Assembly: GCF_019200975.1 (NCBI RefSeq)
Contig: NZ_JAHTMR010000001.1
Span: 451,400-515,399 of the forward strand
Direction of reading: 5' to 3'
DNA from: Pseudomonas sp. PD9R
GTDB taxonomy: Bacteria; Pseudomonadota; Gammaproteobacteria; Pseudomonadales; Pseudomonadaceae
Length of the DNA: 64,000 nucleotides
A program made the position numbers and the translations under genes. The notes beneath the pieces are model-generated. The model was not told the DNA's origin. It ran no database searches and worked only from the letters and a program-made list of their open reading frames with translations. Position 1 is the first letter of the stretch; each line of letters starts with the position of its first letter. Positions 60,916 through 64,000 of this stretch are shown in pieces.

Positions 60916-61638
60916 TTATTTGAGCCGCGAGCCGTCGAACCATTCCAGCGCCGTGCGCCAGAAGCAGATCCCCAGGAAATACGCTGACATCAGCAACCAG
61001 AGGCCCATGACCATCGGGTTGATCACCGGGTGGTTGATCACTAGCGACAAGCTGCACAGCAGCCAGATGGCCGTCACGGCAATGTTGATCGGCATGAAAC
61101 GCCGCACACGGAACGGATGCAGGAACTTCATGCGGGTCAGGGTCAGCAGCGCCAGGCCGATGACCGTGAGAAAGGTGATCCACGGCGACGGCGCGATGAT
61201 GTACAGACACAACGCAACCACGTTCCACGCGGCAGGGAAGCCTTGGAAGTAGTTGTCCTTGCTCTTCATGTTGACGTTGCAGAAGCAGAACAGCGACGAC
61301 ACCAGCATCAGCGACACCGTCAGCAGCAGCGTGTAGTCCGGCAGCGGAATGTAGCGATAGATGAACAGCGCCGGTATGAACACATAGGTCAGGTAGTCGA
61401 TCACCAGATCGAGGATCGATCCGTCGAAACTCGGCAACACAGACTGCACATTGACCTTGCGAGCCAGCGCACCGTCCAGCCCATCAACGATCAGCGCGAC
61501 GCCCAGCCACAGCAGGCAATTGGTCGGTTGGTTATCGAGCAGGGCGAGGGTGGCGAGGAAGGCGGTGACCACGCCAGTGGCGGTGAATCCATGGGCACCC
61601 CAGGCTTTGAGCCTGGCGATGTGTAGAGTCGAAATCAC
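60916..61638 (-). CDS. pcs: Phosphatidylcholine synthase
   Basis: 240 residues from GTG 61638 (TGGAG 9 nt upstream, VISTLHIARLKAWGAHGFTA; a much longer frame upstream is Pro-rich shadow sequence). Motif VDGLDGALARKVNVQSVLPS followed by FDGSILDLVIDYLTY has the D-G-x2-A-R and the paired Asp of CDP-alcohol transferases; eight hydrophobic segments. Pcs condenses choline with CDP-diacylglycerol to make phosphatidylcholine in the inner membrane. The DUF488 remnant follows. It complements the CDP-diacylglycerol-making operon at 51.8-53.9 kb. Confidence 0.93.
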   Translation of the reverse strand: MISTLHIARLKAWGAHGFTATGVVTAFLATLALLDNQPTNCLLWLGVALIVDGLDGALARKVNVQSVLPSFDGSILDLVIDYLTYVFIPALFIYRYIPLPDYTLLLTVSLMLVSSLFCFCNVNMKSKDNYFQGFPAAWNVVALCLYIIAPSPWITFLTVIGLALLTLTRMKFLHPFRVRRFMPINIAVTAIWLLCSLSLVINHPVINPMVMGLWLLMSAYFLGICFWRTALEWFDGSRLK

Positions 61639-61903
61639 GGGAGCGTTCTCCAGAAAGTGAAGCAAGCCAGTCATCGCCCTCAGCCTCGGGGGCGGCGGCA
61701 AACCGGTCGGGTTGCAGGTATCGACCGGGTATCCGCGGATAAGGTTCACCACCCTATGAATCTTAGCTGCGCCACAAAAAAATACCCCGGTTAAATCCGC
61801 AGTTTCGAGTTTGGCGGATACGTCAGCCCAACGGTGGTAGCGCATTTTCCGACGGGGACTATTGTTGTCTGACTGGATCACTCCCATCGATGAGGACGTC
61901 GTC

Positions 61904-62647
61904 ATGAACACCAGCGATCTGCTCGAACAATTACTGCGGGGCGGCCAAGGCTCGGCGCAACAGGGCGGCGGTGGGGCGTCGACACAAGGTGGGCTCGGCG
62001 ATCTCGGCGGGTTGCTCGGCGGCCTGCTGGGTGGTGGCAGCGGTTCCAGCGCCGGGGCGGGCGGAATGGGCGGGCTGGGCGGTTTGCTCGGTGGCCTGCT
62101 CGGCGGCGGTTCGCCGATGGGCGGTTCTGCGCCATCGCGTTCCGGGGGCGGCACCAATTATGCCGCGCTCGCTTCGCTGGGGATGATGGCGTTCCAGGCG
62201 TATCAGGCCTGGCAACGCAGCCAGGCTGCGGCACCACAACAGGCACCGCAACAGGCGCTGCAAACCGTGGATATGTTGGCTGGCCCGGAAGTTGAGGCGC
62301 ATAGCCACGCGATTCTCCGTGCATTGATAGCGGCGGCCAAGGCTGACGGGCGAATCGATGACGCTGAAAAACAAATGATCAGCACCGAAATCGGCCGGCA
62401 CACTGACGACCCGCAGCTTCAGCAATGGCTCGACGGCGAAGTCGCCAAACCGCTGGACGCGGGCGAAGTGGCGCAGTCGGCCACCGACCCCGCCATGGCG
62501 GCGGAGATGTACCTGGCCAGCGTGATGCTGGTGAACGATCAAGGGGATGCCGAGCGCAGTTATTTGGATGAACTGGCAGCAGCGTTGAACATTGATCCGG
62601 ACTTGCAGGTGCATCTGGAACAGCAGGCCAAGGGCGGCACAGCCTGA
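61904..62647 (+). CDS. DUF533/TerB-like protein with glycine-rich linker
   Basis: 247 residues from ATG 61904 with GAGGACG upstream. Residues 1-12 are a short helix, 20-85 a Gly-rich, low-complexity stretch in which GGLLGGLLGGG occurs twice, then a hydrophobic helix (ALASLGMMAFQAYQAW), and the TerB-type helical domain (ILRALIAAAKADGRIDDAEK, DDPQLQQWLDGEVAKPLD, DLQVHLEQQAKGGTA). DUF533 proteins resemble YebE of Enterobacteria, of unknown role in envelope stress. Transcribed alone. The glycine repeats could vary in length by slippage. Confidence 0.88.
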   Translation: MNTSDLLEQLLRGGQGSAQQGGGGASTQGGLGDLGGLLGGLLGGGSGSSAGAGGMGGLGGLLGGLLGGGSPMGGSAPSRSGGGTNYAALASLGMMAFQAYQAWQRSQAAAPQQAPQQALQTVDMLAGPEVEAHSHAILRALIAAAKADGRIDDAEKQMISTEIGRHTDDPQLQQWLDGEVAKPLDAGEVAQSATDPAMAAEMYLASVMLVNDQGDAERSYLDELAAALNIDPDLQVHLEQQAKGGTA

Positions 62648-62658
62648 GCAAATCCCAA

Positions 62659-62739
62659 TGTAGGAGCTGCCGCAGGCTGCGATCTTTTGATCTTAAAAAA
62701 ACAAAGATCAAAAGATCGCAGCCTGCAGCAGCTCCTACA
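62659..62739. repeat. REP inverted pair
   Basis: TGTAGGAGCTGCCGC... faces ...GCAGCAGCTCCTACA, directly before the cupin gene stop (62741). Confidence 0.95.
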
Positions 62740-62740
62740 G

Positions 62741-63187
62741 TTATTTTGGTGATTCCGGAACCAGAAACGTCACGCCATAACGCTCAGCCACTTCAAAAAT
62801 CCGCGGCAGGTCCTCGGGCACCTTGAACTGGTCCATCGCCGCAAAGAACTGCCCACCACGGGGATCGGAGACCACACCGATGATTTTCGCCGTGGCGCTG
62901 ATGTTTTTGTAGGTATGGATCGAACCGCCGGGAATATGCACATAACCACCGGTCGAGACGGTGGTGGCCTGGCCTTCCACGGTCACTTCGACCTGGCCGT
63001 CAATGACGAAGAACGCTTCGTCCCACGGGTGAAAGTGCGGCGGCGGTCCGCCACCTTGCACGCCTTCCTGGATGTGCATCTCAAAGGGCTTGGTCAGGTC
63101 CCCGCCAGCGAGAATGGTGATCGCCTCGCCAACGACGTTGACCGGTCGGGGGATGTTGCCGGCATCGATGACGTGCACCGTGCGCAT
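62741..63187 (-). CDS. Cupin domain protein
   Basis: 148 residues from ATG 63187 (GGAGAGCA upstream); an upstream ATG at 63232 adds 15 residues. Cupin motif 1 is PPPHFHPWDEAFFVIDGQVE with two His and Glu, motif 2 is GGYVHIPGGSIHTYKN with His. A single cupin_2 barrel, metal site likely intact. Such small cupins are dioxygenases, isomerases or binding proteins; no substrate visible. Divergent from ligD, with a 184-bp gap that contains a GC-rich hairpin and shows no other gene. Confidence 0.9.
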   Translation of the reverse strand: MRTVHVIDAGNIPRPVNVVGEAITILAGGDLTKPFEMHIQEGVQGGGPPPHFHPWDEAFFVIDGQVEVTVEGQATTVSTGGYVHIPGGSIHTYKNISATAKIIGVVSDPRGGQFFAAMDQFKVPEDLPRIFEVAERYGVTFLVPESPK

Positions 63188-63371
63188 GATTGCTCTCCAA
63201 TGGGTAAGACAGCACCGGTTGAGTATATGCATTTGGGCTTGAACCGGGTGCCGCCGGGCCGTCCGTCTGTCCGGGCAAATTCAATGCCGATGGAATTTTT
63301 TTCCAGACGGCTGGCTCTGCTGAGGGAAGGAAGGGCTGATTCAGCGCCTTGCAGCGACCGGCAGGTGAGCC

Positions 63372-64000
63372 ATGAACAAGAACCTGGAAGACTACAACCG
63401 CATGCGCGATTTTTCGGCGACGTCGGAGCCGGCAGCCGTCAAAAGTTCGCGCAGAAAGAACGCCAAGGATCATGCCCTGCAATTCTGTATCCAGAAGCAT
63501 GACGCCTCGCGCCTGCATTACGATTTCCGCCTGGAACTCGATGGCGCGCTGAAAAGCTGGGCGGTGCCCAAGGGCCCGTCGCTGGACCCCAAGGTCAAGC
63601 GCCTGGCGGTGCACGTCGAAGACCACCCGATTGACTACGCCACCTTCGAAGGCAGCATCCCCGAAGGGCATTACGGTGCCGGAGACGTAATTGTCTGGGA
63701 CCGTGGCGTGTGGATTCCCCAGGACGATCCGGCCACGGCCTACGCCAAGGGCCGGCTCAAGTTTGAGCTGCAAGGCGAGAAACTTGGCGGTCTATGGAAC
63801 CTGGTGCGCACGCACATGCCAGGCAAGCAGGAGCAATGGTTTCTGATCAAGCATCAGGACGGCGCGGCGCGACCCGAAGACGATTACGACGTGGTCAAGG
63901 CTGAGCCGGACAGTGTGCTCAGCGATCGCACAATCGTGGAGAAGGCGAGCAAGGCCGGTAAACCCGCCAAGCCCAAAGCGATAAAAAAAACCGCCACCCC
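63372..64000 (+). CDS. ligD: DNA ligase D, N-terminal 3'-phosphoesterase domain (3' truncated by window)
   Basis: At least 209 codons from ATG 63372 (AGGTGAG 4 nt upstream), open to the right edge. The start MNKNLEDYNRMRDFSATSEP leads to the phosphoesterase domain: CIQKHDASRLHYDFRLELDG with metal-binding His43, His49 and Asp51, SWAVPKGPSLDPKVKRLAVH, GSIPEGHYGAGDVIVWDRG, and EQWFLIKHQD. The domain removes 3' phosphates and ribonucleotides in non-homologous end joining with Ku. The end (SKAGKPAKPKAIKK) is the linker to the ligase domain beyond the window. Confidence 0.95.
   Translation, partial: MNKNLEDYNRMRDFSATSEPAAVKSSRRKNAKDHALQFCIQKHDASRLHYDFRLELDGALKSWAVPKGPSLDPKVKRLAVHVEDHPIDYATFEGSIPEGHYGAGDVIVWDRGVWIPQDDPATAYAKGRLKFELQGEKLGGLWNLVRTHMPGKQEQWFLIKHQDGAARPEDDYDVVKAEPDSVLSDRTIVEKASKAGKPAKPKAIKKTAT

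Noticed and set aside
61714..61733. GGTATC-N5-GGTATC repeat upstream of pcs, resembling the regulator motif
   Set aside because: The spacing is 11 and the leading T is G; the match is weak and I do not include pcs in the regulon.
61639..62157. Long Pro-rich extension of pcs to 62157
   Set aside because: The sequence is the antisense of the Gly-rich DUF533 gene and lacks family similarity.
1..64000. Prophage, transposon, CRISPR array, rRNA or tRNA
   Set aside because: No transposase, integrase, cas gene, regular spacer array or RNA gene signature was seen.

Overview
The window looks like chromosomal DNA from a member of the Pseudomonas fluorescens group. It is GC-rich, and most gaps between genes carry the TGTAGGAGCTGCCGCAGGCTGCGATC-type REP repeat (about 25 copies or pairs in 64 kb). 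Gene content also fits: hglS-like DUF1338 gene, aruFG pair, ftrA-rhodanese pair, pcs and ligD. There are about 62 protein genes, all ordinary in codon usage, with no rRNA, tRNA, CRISPR, transposase or prophage gene.

Layout. 0-11 kb: the end of one LysR gene, a second LysR gene, an AraC-type regulator that seems to lack its first helix-turn-helix, then a co-directional block of outer-membrane/periplasmic genes (DUF1302, DUF1329, two DUF1254/DUF1214 proteins) facing a convergent alkylsulfatase. 11-16.6 kb: a three-gene ABC transporter/CrtC-like lipoprotein operon and three small genes. 16.6-18.5 kb: an AT-rich island with an orphan hcp (type VI secretion) gene divergent from a DJ-1/PfpI gene, with a cluster of TTGCGC half-sites between them. 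18.5-24.3 kb: hglS, an alpha/beta hydrolase plus Baeyer-Villiger-type monooxygenase pair, a MASE2-GGDEF diguanylate cyclase and a 400-bp repeat element with a (CTTG)5 tract. 24.3-34 kb: an oxaloacetate decarboxylase-type lyase, arginine succinyltransferase aruF/aruG, a phosphatase-cobF pair, ftrA/rhodanese, a glutamine amidotransferase, a lone amino-acid binding protein and an AstE/aspartoacylase-type gene. 34-46 kb: esterase, small oxidoreductase and transporter genes, mntH, a LysR/F420-type reductase pair, and acetoacetate utilisation (CoA-transferase A and B plus thiolase) with a divergent LysR gene. 46-64 kb: sirtuin, methyltransferases, the FmdA-DUF692-DUF2063 operon, a phospholipid operon, a two-component system, a DUF2790/small Cys peptide/DipZ operon, a cupin-AraC gene, a DUF4242 gene, pcs with a deleted DUF488 remnant, a DUF533 protein, a cupin and the start of ligD.

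Most interesting reading. A two-component system (54059-56118) resembling the copper-responsive DsbRS type has a methionine-rich periplasmic sensor loop. It is divergent from a DUF2790 / CX4C secreted peptide / DipZ operon. Its intergenic region carries TGTATC half-sites in a 10-bp register. The same half-site pattern occurs, 6-8 kb away, upstream of an acetamidase-like gene and again upstream of a DUF692 (BufB/MbnB-like) gene followed by a DUF2063 (BufC-like) gene. No bufferin precursor gene is adjacent. I infer one regulon linking thiol/copper stress to a DUF692-type peptide-modifying enzyme with an unknown substrate. This rests on motif reading only and needs searches and experiments.
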